A stretch of DNA of 64,000 bases from Actinomycetospora callitridis (GCF_028737265.1 NZ_JAQZAK010000005.1:248001-312000), one strand, 5' to 3'; positions 7,800 to 16,610 are shown, counted from the stretch's first letter. Notes: a model not told the origin generated them from the letters alone. Translations and numbers: made by a program.

Positions 7800-8696
7800 T
7801 CAGATCAGCCCGGCGCGCCGCCAGACCAGCTCCGACGGTCCGCCGACCATGCCTACGCCCCGCAGGAAGTCCAGCACCTTCTCGAGCATGAAGCGCTTGG
7901 TGGCGAGGTGGTGCGGATTGGCCAGCGCCGCGGCGCGCCCGACCCGACCGGAGATCCCGACGGAGCGGTAGACCCGTGCCTGGACCAGGGCGTTCACCAC
8001 CTCCGTCGACACGAGCGCGGTCAGCCAGCGCTCCCGCTCGAGCGCGGCCCGGGACAGCGTCGGGACGAGCCGGACGAGCTCCTCGCGGGCGAAGCGCACG
8101 TGGCGGGCCTCCTCGACGACGTGCACCCGGCTCACGGCGCGCAGCACCGGCTGGATGCGCTCGTCGTGCATCGACTCCCGCTGCAGGCGGTCGGTGGTCT
8201 CCTCGGCGACCAGGACGCTCGCGAACATGCTGGGCCCGGCCCCGATGTGGCCGTACAGCCCGCCGAAGCGGTGCAGGAGGCCGTGCGGGCGGTAGTCCGG
8301 CGTCCCGAGCTTGCTGACGGCCCGCGCGAACATCACCGAGTGCCGCGTCTCGTCGCCGACCTCGGTGAGCGCGTACTGGGCGTGGCCCTCGCGGAGGTCG
8401 AGGTCGTAGGCGTAGCGGGTGAGCATCTGCATGAGGATCACCTCGAACCACAGCCCGACCGAGAGCATGCTCGCGACCTCGTGCTCGGAGAGCGTGATCC
8501 GCTGCTGCTCGTCGAGGGTGTCCCACAGCTCGGTGCCGTAGAGCGAGGTGCGTTCCGGCGGCATGCCCCAGCCGCCCGGGACGAGCGGGGCGTCCCAGTC
8601 GACCTCGAGGGACGGGTCGAGGGTGTGGCGGGCCGAGGACGCCAGGAGCCGGGCGGCCGTGTGCTCCCGGTCGGTCGGTGCGAGCGCGCGGGTCAT
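7800..8696 (-). CDS. AurF-like diiron oxygenase
   Basis: A 298-residue protein of the p-aminobenzoate N-oxygenase (AurF)-like diiron family. Helical segments carry the expected Glu/His ligands, for example EVILMQMLTRY, EVGDETRHSVMF and VVEEARHVRFAREE. The family includes N-oxygenases and other oxidases with a ferritin-like fold; substrate unknown. The ATG at 8696 follows GAGAGG at good spacing, making the 12 extra upstream codons unlikely. It is divergent from a TetR gene, and a palindrome lies between the two, suggesting that the TetR protein controls it. Confidence 0.87.
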   Translation of the reverse strand: MTRALAPTDREHTAARLLASSARHTLDPSLEVDWDAPLVPGGWGMPPERTSLYGTELWDTLDEQQRITLSEHEVASMLSVGLWFEVILMQMLTRYAYDLDLREGHAQYALTEVGDETRHSVMFARAVSKLGTPDYRPHGLLHRFGGLYGHIGAGPSMFASVLVAEETTDRLQRESMHDERIQPVLRAVSRVHVVEEARHVRFAREELVRLVPTLSRAALERERWLTALVSTEVVNALVQARVYRSVGISGRVGRAAALANPHHLATKRFMLEKVLDFLRGVGMVGGPSELVWRRAGLI

Positions 8697-8731
8697 GGCG
8701 TGCCTCTCGTGCCGCGGGTAAGTGCGACGCA

Positions 8732-8746
8732 ATGTAACAGATACAT
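8732..8746. promoter_or_regulatory. Operator candidate ATGTA-N5-TACAT
   Basis: A perfect 5-base inverted repeat (ATGTA at 8732-8736, TACAT at 8742-8746) sits in the 103-base gap between the divergent diiron oxygenase and TetR genes, in the only AT-richer stretch of that gap. It is the most likely binding site of the TetR protein. A related imperfect repeat with TGTCAC at 8750-8755 adjoins it. Confidence 0.5.
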
Positions 8747-8799
8747 GGTGTCACGTGTAGTTGGTACGGCCCTGTCGGCGGTGGGACCCTCGGGGGACC

Positions 8800-9441
8800 A
8801 TGAGCGAGACGCCCACCACCGACGGCCGGGCGCGGCGGTGGGCCGGGCATCGTGAGGCACGGCGCCTGGAGCTCGTCGACGCCGCGTGCTCCGCGATCGC
8901 CGAGCACGGTCCCGAGGTCACCACCGAGCAGATCGCCGCGCGCGCCGGGGTGTCCCGTCCCGGGCTGTACCGCCACTTCGAGGGCCGTGACGACCTGCAG
9001 AGCGCCATCGCCGCGCGTTCGGTCGAGCGGCTCGTGGCCGAGCTCGAGCCGGTGTGGCGTCCGTCGGGACGCCCGTTCGACATGCTCGCCAAGGCCCTGC
9101 GGGCGCACCTGCGCTGGCTGGGCGCCAACGGCAACGTCTACCGCTACCTCAAGCGCACGTCCTTCGGCACCGGCGGCGAGTCGGCGACCACCAACGTGCG
9201 CGCGACCGTCGCGGCGCACGTCGCCGGGATGCTCGTCGACGGCTCGCTGGGCGCCGAGATCGAGCCCGCGGTGGCCCACCCGCTCGCCTTCGGGCTCGTC
9301 GGGATGGTCGACTCGGCCAGCTCGCACTGGCTCGACGAGCCTCACGGCGCGACGCTGGACCAGCTCGTGAGCCAGCTCACGGAGTCCTGCTGGGCGGTCA
9401 TCCGCGCCTCGGTGGGGACGGACGCCGTCGCCGGTCCGTGA
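8800..9441 (+). CDS. TetR family transcriptional regulator
   Basis: A 213-residue TetR-type repressor. The DNA-binding domain spans residues about 14-62: RRLELVDAACSAIAEHG, then VTTEQIAARAGVSRPGLYRHFEGRDDL, the typical HTH with the tyrosine of the recognition helix. The remaining helices form a variable ligand-binding domain. The ATG at 8800 follows GGGGGA; 13 upstream codons in frame are without a better signal. It is divergent from an AurF-like diiron oxygenase and probably represses that gene and itself through the palindrome at 8732-8746. Ligand unknown. Confidence 0.9.
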   Translation: MSETPTTDGRARRWAGHREARRLELVDAACSAIAEHGPEVTTEQIAARAGVSRPGLYRHFEGRDDLQSAIAARSVERLVAELEPVWRPSGRPFDMLAKALRAHLRWLGANGNVYRYLKRTSFGTGGESATTNVRATVAAHVAGMLVDGSLGAEIEPAVAHPLAFGLVGMVDSASSHWLDEPHGATLDQLVSQLTESCWAVIRASVGTDAVAGP

Positions 9442-9513
9442 TCGCCCCCACGCCCCGGTGCCCGAGGGCGGTGCGCCACGATTGGGGCCCCCGCCGGAGA
9501 GAGGATCCGACGC

Positions 9514-9954
9514 ATGGCGATGCGCCGCTCGTTCCCCACCGTCCTGTCCGACCGGCTGCCCGAGACGCGTGACTTCTACGTCGCGCTGCTCGGCTTCGAG
9601 GTCGCGTTCGACAGCGACTGGTACGTGGCCCTCACCCTCCTCGACGGGGACGAGGCCCACGAGCTGGCGATCTGGGCCGTCGGCCACGAGCTGGTACCGC
9701 CCCCGTACCGCGCCGACCCCGCCGGCGTGATCCTCACGTTCCTCGTCGACGACGTGGACGCGGTGCACGCCGAGGCGCGCCGGGCGCGGATCCCCGTGGT
9801 CGCCCCGCCGCGTGACCTGTTCCACGGTCGCCGCCAGATGCTGGTGACCGACCCCAACGGCATGCTCGTCGAGGTGTCCAGCCCGAGCACGCCGTCACCC
9901 GCGTTCGCCGCGGAGCTCCTCCGCCGGGGCCGCGCCCCGGAGACCACCGGCTGA
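9514..9954 (+). CDS. VOC family protein (glyoxalase/bleomycin-resistance fold)
   Basis: A 146-residue protein with two beta-alpha-beta-beta-beta units typical of the vicinal oxygen chelate superfamily: LSDRLPETRDFYVALLGFEVAFDSDWY, then VDDVDAVHAEARRARIPVVAPPRD and TDPNGMLVEVS, where the last Glu is usually a metal ligand. Members act as glyoxalases, dioxygenases or antibiotic-binding proteins; substrate not known. The ATG is behind GAGAGAGGA. The next gene starts 3 bases after its stop, so they are probably cotranscribed. Confidence 0.88.
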   Translation: MAMRRSFPTVLSDRLPETRDFYVALLGFEVAFDSDWYVALTLLDGDEAHELAIWAVGHELVPPPYRADPAGVILTFLVDDVDAVHAEARRARIPVVAPPRDLFHGRRQMLVTDPNGMLVEVSSPSTPSPAFAAELLRRGRAPETTG

Positions 9955-9956
9955 AC

Positions 9957-10622
9957 GTGCCCGACGGTCGGGGTCCCGAGACGAACCCGCTCGCCGAACT
10001 GCTCGGTGGCAAGGGCCAGGCGATCGACGCCTCGGTGCCGTCGGTGGCGTTCGTCGCCGTCTGGCTCGCGGCGGACGCGCTCGGCTGGCCGCAGTCGGTG
10101 CTGGCCGGCGGGATCGCCGCGGTCGTCGTCGCGGGCGGGGTGGCCCTGTGGCGCCACCGGCGCGGGGAGCGTCCCCGCGCGGTCGCGGTGGGGCTGCTGC
10201 TGGCCGTCGGCGCGGCGCTGCTCGCCCTCTACACCGGACGGGCGCAGGACTTCTTCCTGCCCCGCATCGTCGCCAACGCCGGGAGCCTCGCGGCCTGGCT
10301 GGTCTCGATCGCGATCCGCTGGCCCCTGCTCGGGCTCGTCGTGGGCGCCCTCACCGGCCACCCGACGCTGTGGCGCCGCGACCCGGACCTCGTGCGCGGG
10401 TACTGCCGGGCGAGCTGGGTGTGGGTCGCCCAGTACGCGGTGCGCGTCGTCGTGTTCACGGGCCTCTGGGCGGCCGACCAGGTCGTCGCGCTGGGGATCG
10501 CGCAGGTGGCGCTGACCTGGCCCCTCGTTGTTGCCTGTATCGCAGCGTCCTGGCCTCTGGTTCGCTCGGCCCTACCGCCCGGGCATCCAGGCCCGCGGCG
10601 TCCCGTCGTCCAGGAGTCATGA
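9957..10622 (+). CDS. DUF3159 family membrane protein
   Basis: A 221-residue integral membrane protein with five or six membrane segments, beginning NPLAELLGGKGQAIDASVPSVAFVA and containing FFLPRIVANAGSLAAWLVS and TGHPTLWRRDPDL, which match the actinobacterial DUF3159 family as I know it. Function unknown. The GTG at 9957 lies 3 bases after the stop of the VOC gene, so translation may be coupled. In other actinobacteria this family is often near potassium uptake or DUF3710 genes; here it is not. Confidence 0.75.
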   Translation: MPDGRGPETNPLAELLGGKGQAIDASVPSVAFVAVWLAADALGWPQSVLAGGIAAVVVAGGVALWRHRRGERPRAVAVGLLLAVGAALLALYTGRAQDFFLPRIVANAGSLAAWLVSIAIRWPLLGLVVGALTGHPTLWRRDPDLVRGYCRASWVWVAQYAVRVVVFTGLWAADQVVALGIAQVALTWPLVVACIAASWPLVRSALPPGHPGPRRPVVQES

Positions 10623-10806
10623 TCCGGTCGGACCAGCCGTTGGGCCGATCGGTGGAGACATAGATCGTCCGCGGGTGAACGCTCTCACGGGCGGACAACG
10701 ATGGACGATGGGAGACGTCGTCCGTTGTGGTCGGTGGGAGCATCGACCTGCCATCCGACCCCCCACGAGGGGGTCGACCGCACCCGATCCGCGCAGCCCG
10801 GGAGCC

Positions 10807-12030
10807 ATGTCCGACACAACCTCCGAAGCGAAGTCCCCCGCAGCCTCGTCAGGTATTGGACTGACCTTCCCGCAGATCATCGCCAGCGCGCTGGCCGCCG
10901 CCACCGCGGCGATCCTCGGGTCGTTCATGGGTGTTCTCGGCACCATCGGTGGTGCCGCCGTCGCCTCGATCATCAGTACGGTCGGGTCGGCGATCTACCA
11001 GCGCTCCCTCGAGGCCACGCGTGACCGGGTCAAGCAGAAGCTCGTCGTCACGAGCGCCGGCAACACCCGCGTGGCCGCCGCCGTGGGCAAGGTCGCCGGT
11101 GCCGCGGGCCCGGCGGCCGTGCAGCCGGGCCCCACCCGGGTGCAGGGCGGTCGGCCGATGGTCGGCCCGCCGACGCCCGGTCCCGGCGTGCCGATGCCGC
11201 CGCCCCCGCAGGGGCGCCCGGGCATGCCGCCGGCCGACCCGACGCGTCGCGTCCCCACCGGTCCGCCGACGGCGCGCCCCGGGCAGCCTGGCCAGCCGCA
11301 GATGCCGCCCGGCCGGGTCGCGCTGCGGGCCGAGGGGCTCGCGGACCCGACCCGGGTGCACCCGCGGATGGACCCGAACGCGGACCCGCACGCCGCGCCC
11401 ACCGAGGTGCGTCCGACGGCGTTCATCCCGCAGAGCCGTCAGACCGGCACGCCACCCGGCGGCGGCCCGACCGCGGTCATGGGGCAGCCCGGGCGTCCCG
11501 TCCCCGGCGGTCCGGGTGGCCCCTTCGGTCCGGGCGGGCCCGGTGGTCCGGACGACCCGGCCACGCGCGTCGCGCCGGTCGAGCCGGAGCCCGCGCGTCC
11601 GAAGTTCAGCCTGGCCGCACTGAAGGCGGGTCTGAAGGGCCTCGGCTGGAAGACCTGGCTGACGCTCGGCGGCGTCGCGGCCAGCGTGTTCGTCATCGCC
11701 CTGCTCGCCACCATCGGCGTCGAGACCGCCACCGGGCACCCGCTGTCCGGCGGATCGGGCGGCACCTCGGTGGGGAGCCTGTTCGGTCAGGAGACCGGCA
11801 CGAGCGAGGCCACGACCACGCCGGCCGAGTCGTCCACCGACGACCAGGACACCGCGACGACGACGCAGGAGACCGAGCAGCAGCAGGCTCCGACGGACGG
11901 CGACACCACGACGTCGCAGCCCACGCGGTCGACCACGCAGCCGCCGCGGACCTCGCAGAACGGGATCCTCCCGAACCTCGGGGGCGGTACCGGCGGCCAG
12001 GGTTCCGGAGGCGGTTCCACCAACGGCTGA
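10807..12030 (+). CDS. Pro/Gly-rich membrane protein with N-terminal hydrophobic hairpin
   Basis: A 407-residue protein of unknown function. Residues about 17-60 form a long alanine/glycine-rich hydrophobic hairpin (LTFPQIIASALAAATAAI, then GVLGTIGGAAVASIISTVG). Residues about 95-265 are a disordered Pro/Gly/Arg-rich linker, residues about 283-305 a single membrane segment (TWLTLGGVAASVFVIALLAT), and the rest a Thr/Ser/Gln-rich tail. The hairpin resembles an uncharacterised module repeatedly found at the N-terminus of actinobacterial low-complexity membrane proteins. The tail would lie outside the cell. A strong terminator follows at 12051-12090. Confidence 0.75.
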   Translation: MSDTTSEAKSPAASSGIGLTFPQIIASALAAATAAILGSFMGVLGTIGGAAVASIISTVGSAIYQRSLEATRDRVKQKLVVTSAGNTRVAAAVGKVAGAAGPAAVQPGPTRVQGGRPMVGPPTPGPGVPMPPPPQGRPGMPPADPTRRVPTGPPTARPGQPGQPQMPPGRVALRAEGLADPTRVHPRMDPNADPHAAPTEVRPTAFIPQSRQTGTPPGGGPTAVMGQPGRPVPGGPGGPFGPGGPGGPDDPATRVAPVEPEPARPKFSLAALKAGLKGLGWKTWLTLGGVAASVFVIALLATIGVETATGHPLSGGSGGTSVGSLFGQETGTSEATTTPAESSTDDQDTATTTQETEQQQAPTDGDTTTSQPTRSTTQPPRTSQNGILPNLGGGTGGQGSGGGSTNG

Positions 12031-12050
12031 CTTCTCCGGTGATCTCCCAC

Positions 12051-12090
12051 CGACGGCCGGACGAACGTTCTAGCGTTCGTCCGGCCGTCG
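12051..12090 (+). terminator. Intrinsic terminator hairpin
   Basis: A perfect 17-base stem (12051-12067 with 12074-12090) and a 6-base loop TTCTAG, followed by TCGTCTGT. It lies 21 bases after the stop of the Pro/Gly-rich membrane protein and 49 bases before the protease gene, separating the two transcripts. Confidence 0.85.
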
Positions 12091-12138
12091 TCGTCTGTAC
12101 GCCGAACGGCGCAACGGGCAGACGAGTCGGGGGGACGG

Positions 12139-13050
12139 ATGGGTCGGCGGGTCCTGCTCCTGCTGGTCGTCGCCGCCGTTCTGCTGGGCGCTCCGGTCCC
12201 GGCGCTCGCGGCGCCGGCCGACACCCCCGCGGAGCTGGGGCAGGTCAAGGAGTCGATCGACGCGCTGGCCGAGCAGCGGGGCGCCCCGACGGCGGTCAGC
12301 GCGTGGTGGGTGGACGCGACGAGCCGTTCGGTGGTCCTGGCGCTCAACAGCAGCCCGCGCGACGCCCGCACGTCGGGGTGGGTGGACGAGGCCCGCGCCG
12401 TCGACCCGGCCGTCCGGGTGATCGACGGCGTCGCGGCGCCGACACCGCGCGCGGACCCGCCCGTCTACGACCTCGTGGGCGGTGACGCGATCCGGATCAC
12501 CGGACGGCGCTGCTCCGTGGGCTTCTCCGCGACGGCCGCCTCCGGCGCGCAGCGGCTGGTCACGGCCGGGCACTGCACGCAGCGGGGCGGCGAGGTCGCC
12601 GGCGCCAACAACGTGCCCATCGGGCCCGTGCGCAGCTCGGTGTTCGACCGCACCGGGGACTGGTCGGTCGTCGACGTGGGCCCCGGCTGGCGCGCGACGC
12701 CGTCGGTGGCCGCCGAGGGGTCGAGCACGCGCGCGATCACCGGGACCGCGACCGCTCCCGTCGGCGCGGCCGTCTGCCGGTCGGGCTCCACCACCGGCTG
12801 GCGCTGCGGCACGGTGACCGCCGTCGACGTCACCGCCAACTACGCGGCGGGCCCCGTCCAGGGCCTCGTACTGACCACGGCGTGCAGCGAGGGCGGGGAC
12901 TCCGGCGGGCCGTTCGTGTCCGGCAGCTCGGCGCTCGGGGTGCTCTCCGGCGGGACGGGCGACTGCACCACCGCCGGCGGCACGAGCCTCTACCAGCCGA
13001 TCGACGAGGTGCTGCGCACCGAGGGGCTGCGACTGTCGACCGCCTCGTGA
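12139..13050 (+). CDS. Secreted streptogrisin-like serine protease (S1 family)
   Basis: A 303-residue exported protein. Residues 1-25 are a signal peptide (RRVLLLLVVAAVLLGAPVPALA), followed by a pro-region of about 90 residues. The mature chymotrypsin-fold domain has the full triad: His in TAGHC, Asp in RTGDWSVVD, Ser in CSEGGDSGGP. Paired cysteines fit disulphides of the streptogrisin type. It would be secreted as a zymogen and degrade extracellular protein. It starts a transcript of its own after the strong terminator at 12051-12090. Confidence 0.9.
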   Translation: MGRRVLLLLVVAAVLLGAPVPALAAPADTPAELGQVKESIDALAEQRGAPTAVSAWWVDATSRSVVLALNSSPRDARTSGWVDEARAVDPAVRVIDGVAAPTPRADPPVYDLVGGDAIRITGRRCSVGFSATAASGAQRLVTAGHCTQRGGEVAGANNVPIGPVRSSVFDRTGDWSVVDVGPGWRATPSVAAEGSSTRAITGTATAPVGAAVCRSGSTTGWRCGTVTAVDVTANYAAGPVQGLVLTTACSEGGDSGGPFVSGSSALGVLSGGTGDCTTAGGTSLYQPIDEVLRTEGLRLSTAS

Positions 13051-13057
13051 CGAGGGC

Positions 13058-13726
13058 TCACAGGCGCGCGCGCAGACGGCGGGCCGCCGCCTCGGGGTCG
13101 TCGGCCTCGGTGATCGCCCGGACCACGACGACCCGGGTGGCTCCGGCGGCGAGGACCTCGTCGAGGCGGGCGTCGTCGATCCCGCCGATCGCGAACCACG
13201 GCCGGGCGGGCGACCGGGCGGCGGTCTCGCGGACCAGGTCGAGGCCGGGGGCCGGGCGCCCCGCCTTGGTCGGCGTGGGCCAGCAGGGGCCGGTGCAGAA
13301 GTAGTCGGCGCCGGGCTCGACGGCGGCCGCGGCCGCCTGGTCGGCGTCGTGGGTCGAGCGCCCGATCAGCACGTCGTCACCCACCACCCGGCGCGCCCAC
13401 GGCACCGGGAGGTCGTCCTGGCCGAGGTGCAGGACGTCGGCGTCGGCGGCGAGGGCGAGGTCGGCACGGTCGTTGACCGCCAGCAGCGCGCCGTGGCGCC
13501 GTGCGGCCCCGCCCAGGACCGCGAGGGCGGCGAGCTCGTCGCGCGCCTCGAGGCCCTTCTCGCGCAGCTGGATGATGTCGACGCCACCCCGGAGCGCCGC
13601 ATCGGCGAACTCGGCGAGATCGCCCTGCGCGGCGCGGGAGTCGGTGCACAGGTACAGCCGCGCCTCCTCGATGCGGGCGCGTCGGTCGGTGCGGCCGGCG
13701 GCTCCGGCGATCGGCGTGGCACTCAC
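13058..13726 (-). CDS. thiE: Thiamine phosphate synthase
   Basis: A 222-residue TIM-barrel enzyme joining HMP-pyrophosphate with thiazole phosphate to give thiamine phosphate. Family motifs are visible: GVDIIQLREKG, LAVNDRADLALAADADVLHLGQDDLP, IGRSTHDADQ, ADYFCTGPCWPTPTK and FAIGGID. It is divergent from thiO with only 32 bases between the starts, and the GTG start lies where a leaderless transcript from the palindromic -10 at 13732-13752 would begin. The order thiE(-) thiO thiS thiG equals M. tuberculosis Rv0414c-Rv0417. Confidence 0.95.
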   Translation of the reverse strand: MSATPIAGAAGRTDRRARIEEARLYLCTDSRAAQGDLAEFADAALRGGVDIIQLREKGLEARDELAALAVLGGAARRHGALLAVNDRADLALAADADVLHLGQDDLPVPWARRVVGDDVLIGRSTHDADQAAAAAVEPGADYFCTGPCWPTPTKAGRPAPGLDLVRETAARSPARPWFAIGGIDDARLDEVLAAGATRVVVVRAITEADDPEAAARRLRARL

Positions 13727-13731
13727 CGTGA

Positions 13732-13752
13732 CGACGCTAGCGCGTAGCGTCG
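13732..13752. promoter_or_regulatory. Divergent thiE/thiO promoter palindrome
   Basis: A perfect 8-5-8 inverted repeat, CGACGCTA at 13732-13739 and TAGCGTCG at 13745-13752. Each arm contains TAGCGT (TANNNT-type -10 box) pointing outward. A start point 7 to 8 bases beyond each box falls on or next to the GTG of thiE (13726) and thiO (13759), so both mRNAs look leaderless. Confidence 0.55.
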
Positions 13753-13758
13753 GCGGGC

Positions 13759-14892
13759 GTGTCGGACCGGCTCGTCATCGTGGGCGCGGGGGCGGTGGGC
13801 GCCGCCGTGGCGTGGGTCGCGGCGCGCGACCGGCTCGCGGGCGAGGTCGTGCTCGTCGACCCGGACCCGGGTTCCGGGGCCTCGCGGGTGGCGGGCGGGA
13901 TGCTCGCGCCGATCAGCGAGGCGTGGCCGGGGGAGCGCGAGGTCCTCGAGCTGGGTGCGGCGTCGCTGGCGCTCTGGCCGGGGTTCGCCGAGGCCGTCGC
14001 CGCCGACGGCGGGCTCCCGGTCGGGCTGCGTCGCGAGGGCACGGTGCAGGTGGCGGTCGACGCCGCGGACGTCGCCGACCTCGACCGCGTCGTCGAGCAC
14101 CTGCGCGCATGGGGCCGCGACGTCGAGCGGTACGGCGGCCGCGAGCTGCGCCGTCGCGAGCCCGCGCTGGGGCCCGCGGTGCGGGCGGGCCTGCTGATCC
14201 CCGACGACCTCGCCGTCGACAACCGCGCGCTGCTCGCCGCCCTCGAGGCCGCGGGTCGGGCGCACGGGGTGGTGGTCTCCCGGCGTCCCGTGTCGCGGGT
14301 CCTGGACGACGGGGCGCGGGTGACGGGGGTCGAGCTCGACGGCGAGGTGCTCGAGGCCGACCGCGTCGTCGTGGCCGCCGGCGCCTGGTCGGGCGCGCTG
14401 CACCCCGTCCTCGAGGGCCGGGTCCGCCCGGTGAAGGGCGAGATCCTGCGGGTGCGGGCGCGGCGCTCGTCGCTGCCGCCGCCGTCGCGCACCGTGCGCG
14501 CGGCCGTCAGCGGGCGGCCGGTGTACGCGGTGCCGCGGGAGGGCGGGCGGCTGGTGGTCGGGGCGACCCAGTACGAGGCCGGCTTCGATCCCGACGTGCT
14601 CGTGGGCGGGGTCCGCGATCTCGTCGGCGACGTCGAGCGGGTCCTGCCGGGCATCGCGGACTACGCGCTCGACGAGACCGCCGCGTCGTTCCGTCCGGGC
14701 ACGGACGACAACCTGCCGCTGCTCGGGCCGGTCGGGCCCTCGGGCCTGTTCGCCGCGACCGGGCACGGGCGCAACGGGATGCTGCTGGTCGCGGTCACCG
14801 TCGGCGCGCTGGCGGCCGCCCTGCGCGGGGACCCGCTCCCCGACGAGGCCCGTGCCGCCGCGGCCGACCGCTCGGCCGTCGCGCCGGGCTGA
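13759..14892 (+). CDS. thiO: Glycine oxidase ThiO
   Basis: A 377-residue FAD-dependent oxidoreductase of the DAO family that oxidises glycine to the imine used for thiazole formation. The N-terminal dinucleotide-binding motif is VIVGAGAVGAAVAW, with DPDPGSGASRVAGGMLAP characteristic of ThiO, and the C-terminal FAD contact is GHGRNGMLLVAVTVGAL. Full family length. GTG start, without a ribosome binding site, consistent with a leaderless mRNA. It is followed by a TPP riboswitch and thiS-thiG, so thiO itself lies upstream of the riboswitch. Confidence 0.95.
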   Translation: MSDRLVIVGAGAVGAAVAWVAARDRLAGEVVLVDPDPGSGASRVAGGMLAPISEAWPGEREVLELGAASLALWPGFAEAVAADGGLPVGLRREGTVQVAVDAADVADLDRVVEHLRAWGRDVERYGGRELRRREPALGPAVRAGLLIPDDLAVDNRALLAALEAAGRAHGVVVSRRPVSRVLDDGARVTGVELDGEVLEADRVVVAAGAWSGALHPVLEGRVRPVKGEILRVRARRSSLPPPSRTVRAAVSGRPVYAVPREGGRLVVGATQYEAGFDPDVLVGGVRDLVGDVERVLPGIADYALDETAASFRPGTDDNLPLLGPVGPSGLFAATGHGRNGMLLVAVTVGALAAALRGDPLPDEARAAAADRSAVAPG

Positions 14893-14918
14893 GGTCCGCG
14901 CGTACTCTGGAAAACGGA

Positions 14919-15009
14919 CACCACGGGAGCCCCGTCAGGGGGCTGAGAGGGGGCCATCGGGGCCCCGACCGTCGAACCTGATCCGGGTCATGCCGGCGCA
15001 GGGAGTGAG
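14919..15009 (+). promoter_or_regulatory. TPP riboswitch (THI element)
   Basis: The conserved TPP-aptamer elements are all present in order: ACGGGAG at about 14923, GGGGCTGAGAGGG at about 14939, then GAACCTGATCCGGGTCATGCCGGCGCAGGGAGTG (written in parts: GAACCTGAT at 14975, CCGG repeats, GGGAGTG near 15001). It lies between thiO and thiS, with the thiS ATG at 15019. A TACTCT -10-like box at 14903-14908 could give it its own promoter. High TPP would lower thiS-thiG expression, probably by hiding the ribosome binding site, as no terminator is visible. Confidence 0.93.
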
Positions 15010-15018
15010 GGGCACGCG

Positions 15019-15222
15019 ATGACCACCGTCTGGTTGAACGACGAGAGCCGCGAGGTGCCGGCCGGGACGACGGTCGCCGCCCTGATGGCCGAGCACGGCG
15101 TGCCCGAGCGGGGCGTGGCCGTGGCCCTCGACGGCGCGGTCGTGCCCCGGGCGAGCTGGGCGACCGTCCGGCTGCTCGAGGGCGCGCGCCTCGAGGTGCT
15201 CACCGCGGTGCAGGGAGGATGA
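15019..15222 (+). CDS. thiS: Sulfur carrier protein ThiS
   Basis: A 67-residue ubiquitin-fold protein ending in the essential Gly-Gly (VQGG), which is adenylated and converted to the thiocarboxylate donating sulfur to thiazole. TTVWLNDESREVPAGTTVAALM is the typical N-terminal half. It starts 10 bases after the TPP riboswitch and its stop overlaps the beginning of the thiG region, so thiS and thiG are co-translated under riboswitch control. Confidence 0.94.
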   Translation: MTTVWLNDESREVPAGTTVAALMAEHGVPERGVAVALDGAVVPRASWATVRLLEGARLEVLTAVQGG

Positions 15223-15224
15223 CC

Positions 15225-15980
<756 letters not shown>

Positions 15981-15984
15981 CGGC

Positions 15985-16029
15985 CGTGCAAGCCCTGCGT
16001 CCACGCTTGCACTGAGCGCCAGGAAATCC
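15985..16029 (-). repeat. Dispersed palindromic repeat family 1, copy 1
   Basis: A 45-base unit in minus orientation at the convergent junction of thiG and a tetR gene. It holds a perfect 8-base hairpin (GTGCAAGC at 15986-15993, GCTTGCAC at 16005-16012, 11-base loop) followed by the conserved box containing CAGGAAATCC. Near-identical copies are at 17178-17221 and 41534-41577. Confidence 0.8.
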
Positions 16030-16045
16030 GCATCCTCGCGAGTCG

Positions 16046-16585
16046 TCAGAGACCCGCGACGGCCAGGCGCCCCGCCGCGTGCATCGGCTCGGTGGAGCGC
16101 AGGGCGCGGCTGAGGACGAAGGCGCCCTCGAGGGCACAGAGGATCGCCAGCGCCCGGTCGCGGTCGCCGTCGAGGCGCTCGGTCAGGGCCTCGGTCCAGG
16201 CCGTGAACACCTCGGCGGTCGCCTGCCGGAGCAGCTCGTCGGTGCTCGCCACCTCGAGGGCGACGGTCGCGATCGGACACGCGTCGACGTAGTCGGTCGC
16301 CTCGAGCGTCTCGGCGGCCCCGGAGAACACGGCGCGGACGGACTCCGCGGTGCTCGTCTGCGCGTCGTACACGGCGGTGACCAGCGCCTGGAAGAACGCC
16401 CCGCTGGCGCGGATCACCTCGCCCGCCAGCTGCTGCTTCCCGCCGGGGAAGTGGTGGTACAGCGAGCCGAACGGAGCCTCGGCCTCGGCGACGACGGCCT
16501 TGAGCCCGGTGCCGGCGTAGCCCTGGCGCCGGAAGAGCTCGGCGGTGGCGACGAGGATCCGCTCGCGGGTGGGGGTCTTGTCCAC
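16046..16585 (-). CDS. TetR family transcriptional regulator (LmrA/YxaF-like)
   Basis: About 179 residues. The HTH domain is at residues about 6-52 (TRERILVATAELFRRQGYAGTG, then VVAEAEAPFGSLYHHFPGGKQQL), where FGSLYHHFPGGKQQLA is typical of LmrA/YxaF-like repressors of the TetR family. The GTG at 16585 would be the first base of a leaderless mRNA from a TAGGAT -10 at 16592-16597 on the minus strand; the GTG at 16591 is the alternative. It is divergent from a SnoaL-like gene and the gap holds an inverted repeat, so it probably controls that pair. Confidence 0.88.
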   Translation of the reverse strand: MDKTPTRERILVATAELFRRQGYAGTGLKAVVAEAEAPFGSLYHHFPGGKQQLAGEVIRASGAFFQALVTAVYDAQTSTAESVRAVFSGAAETLEATDYVDACPIATVALEVASTDELLRQATAEVFTAWTEALTERLDGDRDRALAILCALEGAFVLSRALRSTEPMHAAGRLAVAGL

Positions 16586-16610
16586 GGTCACATCCTATGC
16601 TCTTCTCTCA

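Noticed and set aside
7441..9825. Very long antisense open frame of about 794 codons
   Set aside because: Lies across four well-supported genes on both strands in other frames; GC-rich DNA gives such frames by chance.
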